Assembly: GCF_016921115.1 (NCBI RefSeq)
Contig: NZ_JAFFZS010000001.1
Location: 558,001-622,000, forward strand
Reading direction: 5' to 3'
Length of the DNA: 64,000 nt
Source: Streptomyces actuosus
Lineage (GTDB): Bacteria; Actinomycetota; Actinomycetes; Streptomycetales; Streptomycetaceae
Part shown: positions 48,026 to 57,859 of the stretch, in pieces
Position numbering within the stretch: the stretch's first letter is position 1
Layout of the letters: every line of letters starts with the position of its first letter
Program-made: the position numbers and the translations under genes
The notes under the pieces: generated by a model
What the model was told of the DNA's origin: nothing
What the model saw: only the letters and a program-made list of their open reading frames with translations
Database searches by the model: none

Positions 48026-49450
48026 TCATCCCGGTGGGATGTTGCGGTTGACGCGGAAGACGTTGTCCGGGTCGTAGCGCGCCTTGATGCGGCGGAGCCG
48101 CTCGTACGTGCCCCGGTAGGCGTCGGCGGTCCGGGTGGTGTCGTCCTCGGCCAGCTGGAAGTTGACGTAGTTCCCGCCCGTCGAGAACGGCCGGATCCGC
48201 TCCCACCCCCGGCGGACGGCGGCGACGATCCCCTCACCGTCGGCCTGCGGCGGCCACACCCCGGAGAAGCCGCTGATGAACCTCGCCTCCCGGTTGCCGA
48301 CGGCTCCCCCGTCGCCGTCGATGTCGTTCAGCGCACCCCCGAGATGGAAGACGACGGAGAAGGACAGGGGCGACGCGACGTCCAGCGCGGCGTCCCGGAA
48401 GACGGGGAGGTAGTCCTCCGGCAGGTCCGGCAGGAACTCGGCCTTCCAGTACTGGTCGAGGCCCTTGGGCTCCAGCGCGTCGATCATCGACTGCTGGGCC
48501 ACGTACGGCTTCGTCCCGATCAGGTCGAAGAGCGGCTCCCCCAGACCCCGCAGCGGGGCGAGGTCGGATTCGACGTCGGTGCCGCTGTGGCACACCAGAA
48601 GCGCGGCGACGGGCCGCAGGTGCCACTCGGCGGGGACGAACGGCGCCGGCGGTGCGAGCCGGACGACCGCCACCGCCGTCAGCTCGCGCGGTGCTGTCGC
48701 CGTCAGTTCCCGGTACGTCGCGAGCACGTCGTCGGCGCGGTCGGCGGGCCAGGCGGCGATGCCGCCGGTGACGACGGGGCCCACCTCGTGCAGCCGGAAG
48801 GTGAAACGGGTGACGACACCGAAGTTGCCGCCCCCGCCGCGGACCGCCCAGAACAGGTCCGGACGGTGCTCCCGGTCGGCGGCCGTCGGCACGCCGTCGG
48901 CCGTGACGATCTCGACCTGCTCCAGGTTGTCGGCCGCCCATCCGAACCGCCGCGTCAGATAGCCGAAGCCGCCGCCGAGGGTCAGGCCCGCCACGCCCGT
49001 CTCGGACACGAACCCGAGCACCGTCGCGAGGCCGTGTTCCTGGGTCGCCCGGTCGACGTCCTGCAGCAGGCATCCCGGGCCGACGTGCGCGAGGCGGCGG
49101 GAGACATCGACGGTGACCTCGCGCATGCCGGACATGTCGAGGGTCAGCCCGCCGTCGGCGAGTGCCGTCCCGGCGATGTTGTGGCCGCCGCCCTTGACGC
49201 TCAGCAGCAGGCCGTGGTCCGCGGCGAAGCGCACGGCCGCGGCCACGTCCCGGGCGGACGCGGGCCGGACGACGAGGGCGGGCTTCGCCGTGACCATGGC
49301 GTTCCAGACCCGGACGGACTCGTCCCAGCCGTCGTCCCCGGCCGTGAGCAGCGGCCCTTCGAGCCGGGTGCCGAGTTGCTCGATCTGTGCGGAGGTCAGG
49401 CCGACGTGCCCGCCGTCGAGCCCGGTGACCTCGAACAGTTTCGTCCTCAT
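48026..49450 (-). CDS. FAD-linked oxidase, berberine-bridge-enzyme type
   Basis: A 474-residue flavin oxidoreductase. The FAD-binding-4 domain carries PALVVRPASARDVAAAVRFAADHGLLLSVKGGGHNIAGTAL, where the His next to the glycine run is the usual covalent flavin site, and VGFxx-like GFVSETGVAGLTLGGGFGYLTRRFGWAADNLEQVEIVTADG. The C-terminal BBE motif is NYVNFQLAEDD with YDPDNVFRVNRNIPPG. No signal peptide is seen. Members oxidise alcohols, sugars or antibiotic intermediates. The ATG overlaps the stop of a 37-codon gene (ATGA), so its translation is coupled to that frame. Confidence 0.9.
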   Translation of the reverse strand: MRTKLFEVTGLDGGHVGLTSAQIEQLGTRLEGPLLTAGDDGWDESVRVWNAMVTAKPALVVRPASARDVAAAVRFAADHGLLLSVKGGGHNIAGTALADGGLTLDMSGMREVTVDVSRRLAHVGPGCLLQDVDRATQEHGLATVLGFVSETGVAGLTLGGGFGYLTRRFGWAADNLEQVEIVTADGVPTAADREHRPDLFWAVRGGGGNFGVVTRFTFRLHEVGPVVTGGIAAWPADRADDVLATYRELTATAPRELTAVAVVRLAPPAPFVPAEWHLRPVAALLVCHSGTDVESDLAPLRGLGEPLFDLIGTKPYVAQQSMIDALEPKGLDQYWKAEFLPDLPEDYLPVFRDAALDVASPLSFSVVFHLGGALNDIDGDGGAVGNREARFISGFSGVWPPQADGEGIVAAVRRGWERIRPFSTGGNYVNFQLAEDDTTRTADAYRGTYERLRRIKARYDPDNVFRVNRNIPPG

Positions 49451-49560
49451 GCCGGTTCCTCCTCCCGTGACGGCTCCATCGCCGCGCGCAGCGCGTCGAG
49501 GAAGGCGTCGGGCTGCTCGGCGGCGGGTCGTCCCGGCAGTCCGCGCTCTTGCGTGCTCAT
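49447..49560 (-). CDS. 37-residue protein coupled to the FAD oxidase gene
   Basis: The frame MSTQERGLPGRPAAEQPDAF followed by LDALRAAMEPSREEEPA is short but well supported. A consensus AAGGAGG lies 5 bases before the ATG, and the stop overlaps the oxidase start by ATGA, a classic coupling arrangement. The oxidase itself has only a GGAGG within this frame. The peptide has no signal or membrane segment; one amphipathic helix is likely. It could be a leader that gates oxidase translation or a small partner. I know no family for it. Confidence 0.6.
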   Translation of the reverse strand: MSTQERGLPGRPAAEQPDAFLDALRAAMEPSREEEPA

Positions 49561-50195
49561 CACGGCCTCCTTCCCGCGTCCTCGGTGCCCGGCGCGCCGG
49601 ACGACCTGGAGGTCCCGTGGTCCGGCGGCGGCAGGGCAGGGACCGAGGGGGTCACTGGAAGGGTCCCCCTGCGGCGGCGCTGGGCGCATCGGTCGCCTCA
49701 CCCATTCGCCGCCTCGCACCGTGTGGGTATTTCTGCGCAGTCGGCTCGGACGTGGATGTGGGAGAGGGCCCACCCGCCCCGGCCCGCGTGGCTCCGGCCC
49801 ACCAGAGCGCACCTCGGCGGGCGGACTGCCTCGCGGCGCGGTCCGGTGCCCCGACAGCCGACGTCGGCCCCGGAGCGGCGCCCGGCACGCTCCCCCACCA
49901 CTCCCAGGGCGTGGGTGGTGAGCCGGGGCAGGGCTTCACCACGGCTGTGGTGGTACTCGTGCAGAGGCTGTGGGGTCGGGGCCCGCATGTCGCCGTGGCG
50001 GTCGGCGCCCCGTCGTCATGGTTCTCACCGTCCTGGGCCACCAGTGGCCGGCCTCGCCCGTGGCACCGCAGCGCATGCATCGGCCGCATCGGCGGACTCC
50101 CTGTGACCGGCGATCGGCCACGACCGGCCCGGCACCGTCGGCGGAGCAGTGGCGGGGTCGCCCCAGCGGCGGGAGGCGGCCCCGGCCCGAGTCCG
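49561..50195. other. gap between the oxidase unit and the lipase
   Basis: 635 bases without a supported gene. Frames on both strands are low in family-like content. The promoter for the 37-codon gene should lie at the left end, and the 3' end of the lipase transcript at the right. Confidence 0.5.
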
Positions 50196-50876
50196 TCAGG
50201 CGATGAAGTCGCGGACCTGGCTGTAGACGCCGGAGTCCTCGTTCATGTGGGTGTGCGAGATGCATCCGACCAGCACGTTGGTGGCGCCGGCCAGCTTCGC
50301 GCTGGAGTCCGGGTTGATGGCGGCGTCGCAGTTCGACCAGTAGGCGGCGTAGTCGACGTTGCCAGGCGTCTCGTCACCGGAGTTGAGCGCCGTCAGGAAG
50401 CTGCTTCCACTCGTCATCTCCTTGCAGGAGGTGTAGAGCCATGCGCACAGCGCGGAGACGTCCGTGCCGTGGTTCACGCCGGCCGTCGAGACGAAGTCGT
50501 CCACGTAGGCGGTGCCGCCCAGGTTCTTGAGGTAGTAGCGCGCGCTGAGCGCGCCCATGGAGTGAGTGACCAGGTCGACCTTGGCGGCCCCGGTCTGGGC
50601 GAGTACCTGCTGCACCTTGGTGGCCAGCTGTGCCGCGGTGGTCTTGTTGGACTGACTCCACGAGTACGACCAGGTGTACAGCTCCGAGGAGGAGTAGCCG
50701 TCGGACTTGAACTTCGAGACCCAGGTGTCCCAGGTGCCGGCGGAACTGCTCAAGCCATGCACGAAGATCACGGGATTGCGCGTAGCGGCGTGGGCCGGCG
50801 TCGCGACGAGGGCCGGAATGACCGTTGCGAGGGCAGTGGTCACGATTGCGGTGCTGTTCCGCACAAGACGTCTCAC
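50196..50876 (-). CDS. secreted class 2 lipase/esterase
   Basis: A 226-residue exported alpha/beta hydrolase. The signal peptide has RR at residues 2-3, a hydrophobic core (about 9-25) and a likely cleavage after AHA (residue 30). The mature part starts with [23 protein letters not shown] (oxyanion region) and has the nucleophile Ser106 in [18 protein letters not shown]; the His is probably in [11 protein letters not shown]. Six cysteine or near-cysteine positions suggest disulfides. GTG at 50876 has AAGGAG upstream. It is divergent from a large LuxR regulator, which may control it. Confidence 0.9.
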   Translation of the reverse strand: MRRLVRNSTAIVTTALATVIPALVATPAHAATRNPVIFVHGLSSSAGTWDTWVSKFKSDGYSSSELYTWSYSWSQSNKTTAAQLATKVQQVLAQTGAAKVDLVTHSMGALSARYYLKNLGGTAYVDDFVSTAGVNHGTDVSALCAWLYTSCKEMTSGSSFLTALNSGDETPGNVDYAAYWSNCDAAINPDSSAKLAGATNVLVGCISHTHMNEDSGVYSQVRDFIA

Positions 50877-51130
50877 AGTGCTCCTTACCGAGGTGGGGTG
50901 GATGGAGTCTCGGGCCGACCCCGCCCTCCCGGCATCGGTGAAGTCGCCGGTCTCCGTGTACGGGTCTGCTCAACGCCGGTTGCCGTCCCTCGAAGGACGG
51001 GCGGAGGCCACTCAGGCGCCGACCCGGCCCGCCGGCCCGCCCCGGCAAGCCACCGCCACCCGCCCGGCTCTCATGTGAAGTCCTGTCAGCCGCAGGACCG
51101 ATACGCATGTGCCGCAGGTCTTTACGCGCG

Positions 51131-51147
51131 AGTAACTCACCAGTAAC
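51131..51147. promoter_or_regulatory. AGTAAC direct repeat upstream of the lipase and LuxR genes
   Basis: AGTAACTCACCAGTAACCT has two AGTAAC units starting 11 bases apart, about one helical turn, in the lipase/LuxR divergent region. This spacing suits a MalT/LAL-type activator. Confidence 0.35.
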
Positions 51148-51209
51148 CTCCGCTCGGTGCAGCCCGCGCGATCCCCCACCCCCCACCCCCCACCTCTGGC
51201 CACGCCGAC

Positions 51210-53348
51210 ATGCCGACCGAATGTGAAACCATGCCTTTGGCCGGACACCTTTCCGAAGGCGTCCGAAGCCGCGTTCTGCGAGCCGTGCACGGTGATGCAC
51301 GGGCCGCAGCCGAGACACTGGGCCTTCTGACGGACCGACAGCGAAACGGTGTCGACCCCCTGCCGAGCGAGCCCTCAGAGCTCGCACCCGCCAGGCTGCG
51401 GGAACTGCGGCGCCGGATATCCCGCCTGCCCGCCGATACGCGCAGGCTGGTGCTGCTCGCCGCGTGCGACCAGTATCCGGTGGCGACGAACGCCTTCTCG
51501 CGAGCGGTGGTGGCCGCCGGCATGGACAGTCGGGCGGTGGCTCCGGCGGAGGCCGCCGATCTCGCCCACCACTCGGCCACCGGTATCACCTTCCACGACC
51601 GCTGGGCCTGCATCGCGGTCTATGAGGGCGCTTCGGTAGTGGACCGGAGGGAGGCTCACTGCCTGCTGGCGCGCGTACTCCACCACGACAGCGAGGCGCC
51701 TGAGCGTGCCTGGCATCGCGGTGCTGCGGCTCTCGGGCCCAGCAAGCGACTCGCCGCCGAGCTCGAAGCAGCAGCGCATACTGCCCGCCGCCACCGCAGG
51801 CACACTTTGGCTTGTGCTCTGCTGGAGCGGGCCGCCGCACTGCATCCGGACCACGGCAGCAGCGCCACACTGCTCGGAGAAGCCGCCACGGACGCCTGGC
51901 ACGCCGGGGATTCCGACCGGGCCCGCCGACTCGCCAGGGCAGGCGGCGACACCGCGATGCTCGGTGTCCTCGCGCTGCGCGGCGGCGATGCCGGCGAGGC
52001 CTTCGAGGATCTGCTGTCGGCCGCGGCCGGGTGTGCGGAGCGTGACCCCGAGCGTGCCGCCCACCTGTTGGCCCGTGCCACCGAGGCCCTGGTCTACTCA
52101 GGGGACCTGCGACGGTGCCGTGAGGCCGTCGAGGTGGCCCTCCGATGCCGCCTGACGCCACCTGGGACGCTGACCGGACTCGCCGCTGCCGCCGAAGGCG
52201 ACTACGACGGGGCCCGTCGGGCGCTGCAGAGCGCTCCGAGGCGCGGGGCTCCCCAGCAGGACCCCATCCTTCTCATCCACGACGGCGTTGCCGCGATGTT
52301 GCTCGGGGATCCCGTCCGGGCTCGTTCGGCGACCATGCGGGCCGCCGCCGCGGCACGCATCCGCAACGACGGTGCTGCGCTGCCCCAGGCACTGGAGTTC
52401 CGGAGTTACGCCGAGTTCTGGTGCTCGCGTCCCCAGGCCACCGAGGCGGCGGTACGAGAAGCTTTGCGGCAGGCCCAAGAGAGCGGACAGGACAGCGGCG
52501 CCTGTCATCTCCGAGCCGCACTCGCCATGTGCGCCGCCATCCGGGGCGACCGGGAAACCTGCCAGTCGCAGGCGGAGGCGGCGACAGAGTACGCGCTGCC
52601 ACGGGGACTCGGGCTCGCCTCGGCCCTCAGCTTCTGGGCGCAGGCATTCCTCGACCTCGGTGCGGGCCTGCCGGCGGCGGCCGTCGCACGCCTGCGCGCG
52701 CTCATCAGCAACGGGCACCCTGTCATTCGGCATCTCGCCACCCCGCACTACGTCGAAGCCGCCGTCCGCACCGGCGACACGGCCCTCGCCCACCACGCCC
52801 TCGACTTCTACGAGCGCTGGGTCGACGCCGTCGGGTCCGACACCCACCGCGCCCTCGTCGCCCGTTGCCGAGCTCTGCTCGCCGCCGGGCCGGAGGCCGA
52901 CGCGTACTTCCGCACCGCCCTGGACCTCCACACCACCGGCGTCCAGGACTTCGAACGTGCTCGCACGGAGCTGTTCTTCGGCTCTGCCCTGCGCCGCTCC
53001 CGCCGACGTGCCGAGGCGCGTGACCGGCTCCTCAGCGCACTGCAGTCGCTGGAGCACTTCGGCGCTCCGCAGTGGGCCGCCCAGGCACGAGCCGAACTGC
53101 GGTCCCTCGGTGAGGCGGCTCTGCCCAGAACCGCTGTCGGCGAACAGGACGACCTCACGCAACGGCTCACGCCCCAGCAACTGGTGATAGCCCGCATGGC
53201 TGCCGAAGGCGCCACCAACCGTGAGATCGCAGCCCAGCTCCTTCTCAGCCCCCGCACCATCGACCACCACCTCCGTGGAGTCTTCACGCGTCTCGACATC
53301 CGGTCCCGCATCGAACTCGCCCGCGTCCTCCTGCCTCGGGACGCCTGA
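51210..53348 (+). CDS. LuxR-family regulator with TPR-like body
   Basis: A 712-residue regulator. The C-terminal LuxR HTH is clear (LTPQQLVIARMAAEGATNREIAAQLLLSPRTIDHHLRGVFTRLDIRSRIELARVL, about residues 652-706). The body is a helical-repeat region with many AxxxARxxL units. There is no Walker A motif, so it is shorter than typical LAL regulators and seems to lack their ATPase domain. ATG at 51210 is used; an ATG seven codons later is possible. It is divergent from a secreted lipase gene; lipase genes in some Streptomyces are activated by LuxR/LAL proteins, so the same is inferred here. Confidence 0.88.
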   Translation: MPTECETMPLAGHLSEGVRSRVLRAVHGDARAAAETLGLLTDRQRNGVDPLPSEPSELAPARLRELRRRISRLPADTRRLVLLAACDQYPVATNAFSRAVVAAGMDSRAVAPAEAADLAHHSATGITFHDRWACIAVYEGASVVDRREAHCLLARVLHHDSEAPERAWHRGAAALGPSKRLAAELEAAAHTARRHRRHTLACALLERAAALHPDHGSSATLLGEAATDAWHAGDSDRARRLARAGGDTAMLGVLALRGGDAGEAFEDLLSAAAGCAERDPERAAHLLARATEALVYSGDLRRCREAVEVALRCRLTPPGTLTGLAAAAEGDYDGARRALQSAPRRGAPQQDPILLIHDGVAAMLLGDPVRARSATMRAAAAARIRNDGAALPQALEFRSYAEFWCSRPQATEAAVREALRQAQESGQDSGACHLRAALAMCAAIRGDRETCQSQAEAATEYALPRGLGLASALSFWAQAFLDLGAGLPAAAVARLRALISNGHPVIRHLATPHYVEAAVRTGDTALAHHALDFYERWVDAVGSDTHRALVARCRALLAAGPEADAYFRTALDLHTTGVQDFERARTELFFGSALRRSRRRAEARDRLLSALQSLEHFGAPQWAAQARAELRSLGEAALPRTAVGEQDDLTQRLTPQQLVIARMAAEGATNREIAAQLLLSPRTIDHHLRGVFTRLDIRSRIELARVLLPRDA

Positions 53349-53912
53349 CGGCGGGTGCGACCGCGGGGGGCGAGCCGCGGAGCGCGCAGCCCTCCGCTCG
53401 GGAGGCGCCGCCCTTCTCCGGCAACGACCGTCAGGGGGGCATCACCGCCTGCGGTCCGGCGCTCGGCGGTCTGCTCATCCCGGGCGGCGCCCGGGCGGCC
53501 TGCGCCAGGCCGCCCAGCCAGGCCAGGTCGCCGGGCGGCAAGCGGACCTTCACCTCCGTGCTCCACCACCCCGACCGGCGCTCAGCCGCCCGTCGCCCCC
53601 CAGCCACACCAGCGCGGCCGTCACGAGTGCGGCCGTGCCCGTTTCCAGGGTGAGGGGGACGCTGGGCGGGTAGCGGGGAGAACGGCTGCCGGGCAGGCTG
53701 CGGAACTTCTCCGGGACGCCGGTTCCGGGGGCGGCGGCCCACTGGGCCGGACCGCCGGTACCGAGCATCCAGTGGGCGGCGCGGATGGCGGGACGATCGT
53801 GGAGGTGGGCTCCTGCGCCCGTGAGGAGGGGGAAGTCCACGTCGAAGGATGCGGTGACCACCGGGGCGCGGTGCCGGCGGTGGGTGCCCACAGGCGCACG
53901 CCGCGACCGGGG
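53349..53912. other. gap with one unassigned frame
   Basis: 564 bases between the converging LuxR and phospholipase genes. On the minus strand a 113-codon frame (53550-53891) reads partly like protein (SFDVDFPLLTGAGAHLHD, then AAHWMLGTGG and a hydrophobic LETGTAALVTAALVWLGG), but it has no ribosome site and no family that I know. It may be a decayed gene. Confidence 0.35.
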
Positions 53913-55580
53913 TCACCGGGGTACGGCCGGGCGTGCAGGGGTGGACTCCTGGGCCGGCATGCTGTTGGCCTGGGGCAGCGGGTAGGGGATGCCGACGCCC
54001 AGGGTGCCCGCCAGGGCGTTGAGCACCGCCTGCTCTGCGACTTCGGTGTCGCCCAGCGAGACCGGCGGGAGGTGGGGGAAGGCGGTGGTGGGTGCCTGGG
54101 TCAGGTTGAGGGCACCGGTGAAGTCGTGGGTGACGCCGCGGCGCCAGGTCGAGAGGTTGGGTACCTCCACTCCGAAGCGTGTCTCGATGAAACGCAGTAC
54201 CGAGGTGTGGTCCAGTGTGCCGGAGTAGCGGTATCCCCCCGCGCTGAAGGGGGAGATGACCAGTGCAGGGGTCCGGAAGCCGAGCCCTGTCGGCCCGTCG
54301 ACGCCGCCTGCGGCGCTCGGCAGCGTGGCCAGCCACTCGCCGGGGGTGCCCTCGGGTGCCGTGGGAGGGGTGATGTGGTCGAAGAAGCCGCCGTTCTCGT
54401 CGTACACCACCAGTACCACGGTCTGGGCCCACACATCCGGGTTGGAGACCAGGATGGACAGCACCTGCTGTACGAAGTACTCCCCGTAGTGCGGTGGTGC
54501 AGCGGGATGTTCGCACTCGGCCAGCGGCGGGATGATCCAGGACACCGAGGGAAGTCTGCCCGAGGCCACGTCGGCCTTGAACGTGGCCGGGTAGCTGGGC
54601 GTGAGCCCCCGCCCGACCAGTTCGATGCCGGTACGGGAGAACGGGTTGGTGTAGTTCTTGAAGTACGGGAGCGGGTTGATCGCGAGCACGCCCAGCGGGT
54701 CGTTGTAGACCTTCCAGCTCACCCCGGCTTCGAGCAGCCGCTCCGGCATGGTCTCCCAGCTGAGCTTGCCGTACTCGGCCAGGCGGTTGCCGAAGGTCTG
54801 CACCACCGGGCCGCCGTGCTCGCCCTCCGGATCGATCGAAGCGGACATCAGCATCAGCCGGTTGGGGTCGGTCGGACCGAGTACCGAGCAGAAGTACCCG
54901 TCGCAGATGGTGAACGCGTCGGCCAGGGCGTAGTAGAACGGCAGGTCCTGGCGGGTGAAGTAGCCCATCGTGACGGGCCCGTTGGCAGCGCCGTCCGCAT
55001 CGAGGTGGGCGTCGACGAAGGAGTCCATGGCGCCGCCGTTCCAACTGCGGTGCTGCGTCGCCCAGCTGTGGGAGACGTCGTTGGTGCTCTGGCCGTTCTC
55101 CAAGGGAGGCCTGCTCTGCAGGCGGAAGGGCTGCAGATAGCCGGAGGGCGTGACACCCACGCCCGGCTGGAAGCCGAACTGGTCGAACACGGGGTAGTCG
55201 TGCCCGTTCCTGCTCTGCGTGCGCACATCGGGGTCGCTGAAGCCACGCACCTGGGACAGCGTGCCGAAGTAGTGGTCGAACGAACGGTTCTCCTGCATCA
55301 GCACCACGACGTGCTCGATGTCGCTGAGGCCGGCCGAACTGCTGGCTGCCGCAAGGGCGGTGTCCAGCAGCCGGGACTGGTCGGAGTTCGGCCGTCCTTC
55401 CGCGCCCTTGCCGATCAGTGCCGCCGCGCCCGCTGCCGAGGCACCGGTGATCAGTCCGCGCCGGGTGAGCCCAGGGCGTACGTCGGCGCCGGGTACCTGT
55501 TCGGGTGCGCGGTCCGGTCTGGCGGAGCCCGCTTCGGGCGTGACGGGTCTGTGCTGCAAGTCGTGCCGGATGTCGTTCAC
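53913..55580 (-). CDS. Tat-exported phosphoesterase, phospholipase C-like
   Basis: A 555-residue secreted enzyme of the bacterial phospholipase C/acid phosphatase superfamily. A twin-arginine signal TRRGLITGASAAGAAAL begins at residue 39 after a long N-terminal region. The family hallmark IEHVVVLMQENRSFDHYFGTL is intact (Glu and Asn metal/nucleophile region), with VLVVYDENGGFFDHITPP and an LDHTSVLRFIETRFG motif near the end. Substrates are phosphocholine lipids or other phosphoesters. GTG at 55580 has GGAGG 5 bases upstream. The upstream neighbour is an IS630 remnant. Confidence 0.92.
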   Translation of the reverse strand: MNDIRHDLQHRPVTPEAGSARPDRAPEQVPGADVRPGLTRRGLITGASAAGAAALIGKGAEGRPNSDQSRLLDTALAAASSSAGLSDIEHVVVLMQENRSFDHYFGTLSQVRGFSDPDVRTQSRNGHDYPVFDQFGFQPGVGVTPSGYLQPFRLQSRPPLENGQSTNDVSHSWATQHRSWNGGAMDSFVDAHLDADGAANGPVTMGYFTRQDLPFYYALADAFTICDGYFCSVLGPTDPNRLMLMSASIDPEGEHGGPVVQTFGNRLAEYGKLSWETMPERLLEAGVSWKVYNDPLGVLAINPLPYFKNYTNPFSRTGIELVGRGLTPSYPATFKADVASGRLPSVSWIIPPLAECEHPAAPPHYGEYFVQQVLSILVSNPDVWAQTVVLVVYDENGGFFDHITPPTAPEGTPGEWLATLPSAAGGVDGPTGLGFRTPALVISPFSAGGYRYSGTLDHTSVLRFIETRFGVEVPNLSTWRRGVTHDFTGALNLTQAPTTAFPHLPPVSLGDTEVAEQAVLNALAGTLGVGIPYPLPQANSMPAQESTPARPAVPR

Positions 55581-55682
55581 TCAATCCTCCGCAGTGGGGG
55601 TGCCGAACGAGCACAGGGTGTGGTGCGGATGATCTGTGGTCGTGAGCATGTCAGGAATCGAGCGGATGGCACGTCAGGTTAC

Positions 55683-56212
55683 TTATGAGTTCACGACTCG
55701 TGAAGCCGTCGCGCACGGATCCTTCTCCGCCGCGCCACCCGGCGCCGGGCGCCACCTGTCCGACGCAGACGTCGGCATCCGGTGCGCTGCGCCGGAAATC
55801 GCGGTCTCGGGTCTCTTGCCGGTCTTCGGCGGCCGGCGGTGCGACCTCGGTGAGGTGGTCGGCGAGGGGGATCCGAGGATCACCTCGGCGGTCCTGATCC
55901 AGGTGAAGGGCCTGGAGTCCTCGTTCCACGAGTTGATCCAGCTCCTGATGTCGCCCTCCGGCGCCTCCGCCGAGGTGTGGACGCCGCGGCGGACGAGCCT
56001 GCCCGTCAGCAGACCGAACAACCGCTCCGCCCGGTTGATCCGGGACGAGCCGGTGGGAGTGAGGTGGACGTGGAAGCGGGGGTGTCTGCCGCGCCAGGTC
56101 CTGACCCCGGGCTGTTGCGGGTGGGGCAGTCGTCACGCATCAGGTGCACATCAAGGCCGCCGGGAACCGCCTTGTCCATCATGACCAGGGACGACGCCGT
56201 CTCCGGCGCAGC
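55683..56212 (-). pseudogene. IS630-type transposase remnant
   Basis: The C-terminal third of an IS630-family DDE transposase: SSLVMMDKAVPGGLDVHLMRDD, then in another frame RFHVHLTPTGSSRINRAERLFGLLTGRLVRRGVHTSAEAPEGDIRSWINSWNEDSRPFTWIRTAEVIL. The usual SSWINQVERWF is changed to SSRINRAERLF, and the N-terminal part with the first Asp is missing. A frameshift separates the two pieces. The right edge stops at the LuxR gene's end, the left near the phospholipase promoter. No terminal repeats were found. It is inactive. Confidence 0.8.
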
Positions 56213-56215
56213 ACA

Positions 56216-57859
56216 CTACAGCCCGTGCTCGTAGGCGTACGCCACGGCGGCGGCCCGGGAGGAGACGCCCAGCTTGGTGAACATGTTGCTCAGGTGACGG
56301 GCGACCGTCCTGTCGCTGATGACGAGCCGGTCCGCGATCTCCCGGTTCGACGCACCGGTCGCGACCAGGCGCAGCACCTCGACCTCACGGGGGGTCAGTC
56401 CGCCGGGACCCGGGTGGGCGGCGCCGCCCGCCCGCCGCAGGAGCCGCCGCGCCTCCTCCAGGGCCGGGGCGGCACCCAGGTGCTCGAAGACCCGTCCGGC
56501 GGCCTGCAGCTCCATCTCGGCCGTGTCGTGGTCGCCGATCCGGAGGCAGGCCCGCGCCAGTTGCAGGCGTACCCGCGCCGTCTCGTAGGGAGCGTCCATC
56601 TCGTGCCAGGCGGCCGAGGCGCTGCGCAGGGCGGCGCACGCGGCCTCCGATTCGCCGGCGGCGAGGAGCAGGGAGCCGTGCGCGTACGCCACCACCGCGC
56701 GCAGGTAGGGCGAGTCGAAGCCGGCGGCGATCCGGTCGAGCTCGTCCGCGGCGTCCCGCGCGGCGTCGACGGATCCGGCGGCGAGCTCGATCTCGACGCA
56801 AGCGGCCAGCAGCCGGGGCCGCTCCTCGGGCCCGCGGGTCTCGGCGACGGCCCGGCGGATCGCGGCGGCCGCGTCGTCGACGCGGCCCTGTGCCAGCCGG
56901 AGCAGTGCCAGGCCCGGCTGCGCCGGGTGCCCGTGGCCGACGGCCTCGCGGTAGCACTGCTCGGCCCGGGAGTGGGCGCCGCGCAGTCGGTGCAGTTCGC
57001 CACGCTGGTACAGCGCCATACCCATCACCGGGTCGCCGGGCGGGTCGGACAGGTGCTCGCAGGCCCGCCGCGCCTCGTCCATGGCATCGGCCCACTCGCC
57101 CCGCAGCTGCATGATCTCCGACCGGTGCACCAGGCACTGGCCCCGGTACGGCTTGAGGTCCTGCTGCGCGGCGCACCAGCGGCTCAGCGCGGCCGTCCAC
57201 TCCTGCACGCGGCGGAGGTCGAACACCCCGCGGCAGGCCAGGATCACGGCGCAGTAGACGATCCCCGCGGTGATCGGCGACACCTCGCCCGTCGTCACCG
57301 CCACCATCGCCTCGTCCAACAGCGCCACGCCCCGCGCCACCCCGCCCAGCGCGACCAGCGCCTGGCCCCGTCCCAGCGTCCCGAAGGCCCGCAGGTCGGC
57401 GTCGTCGAACCGCTCGGCGATGCCGGTGATCTCCACGAACGCGCGGTGTGCGGCCTCGGCGTCGCCGCCGTCCAGCGCCTGCAGCGCCGCAGGGATGCGC
57501 AGGTAGCCCTGCTCGGCGCAGTCCAGTGCGGTGTCCGTGAGGATGTGCTGCGCCCGTGCCAGCCATCCGCCGCCCCGGGCCTCCTCGCCGCGCAGGACGA
57601 GCATGATGCCGAGCCAGAACGCGGACCGTACGGCGGGCGAGGCCTCGCCTTGAGCCAGGTGCGCGTGGTGGGCTCGCTCCCAGGACCCGGCCGCCGCATC
57701 GAAGGCGCCGATCAGGTACGCCGCTCGCGCCATCCGGTCGAGATCGCCGGCGGGCAGCGGACGCTGCCGGTCCGCGGCCGACAGGTGCTCGTACGCGTCC
57801 CGCCAGGCCGACCGCTCGTACGCGGAGAGACCCTGTGCGCGCGGATCGACGGTGGCCAT
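56216..57859 (-). CDS. LuxR-family regulator with TPR repeats
   Basis: A 547-residue regulator. About 470 residues of TPR-like helical repeats (for example AAYLIGAFDAAAGSWERAHHAHLAQGE and QRGELHRLRGAHSRAEQCYREAVGHGHPAQ) precede a C-terminal LuxR HTH: LTPREVEVLRLVATGASNREIADRLVISDRTVARHLSNMFTKLGVSSRAAAVAYAYEHGL. No ATPase motif is seen. GGGAG lies upstream of ATG 57859. It is divergent from the M4 metalloprotease gene across 579 bases, so control of that protease is a natural guess. The stop lies directly against an IS630 remnant, but the HTH is complete. Confidence 0.92.
   Translation of the reverse strand: MATVDPRAQGLSAYERSAWRDAYEHLSAADRQRPLPAGDLDRMARAAYLIGAFDAAAGSWERAHHAHLAQGEASPAVRSAFWLGIMLVLRGEEARGGGWLARAQHILTDTALDCAEQGYLRIPAALQALDGGDAEAAHRAFVEITGIAERFDDADLRAFGTLGRGQALVALGGVARGVALLDEAMVAVTTGEVSPITAGIVYCAVILACRGVFDLRRVQEWTAALSRWCAAQQDLKPYRGQCLVHRSEIMQLRGEWADAMDEARRACEHLSDPPGDPVMGMALYQRGELHRLRGAHSRAEQCYREAVGHGHPAQPGLALLRLAQGRVDDAAAAIRRAVAETRGPEERPRLLAACVEIELAAGSVDAARDAADELDRIAAGFDSPYLRAVVAYAHGSLLLAAGESEAACAALRSASAAWHEMDAPYETARVRLQLARACLRIGDHDTAEMELQAAGRVFEHLGAAPALEEARRLLRRAGGAAHPGPGGLTPREVEVLRLVATGASNREIADRLVISDRTVARHLSNMFTKLGVSSRAAAVAYAYEHGL

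Noticed and set aside
53550..53891. 113-codon minus-strand frame with some protein-like stretches
   Set aside because: No ribosome binding site and no recognised family; reported only as part of the gap.
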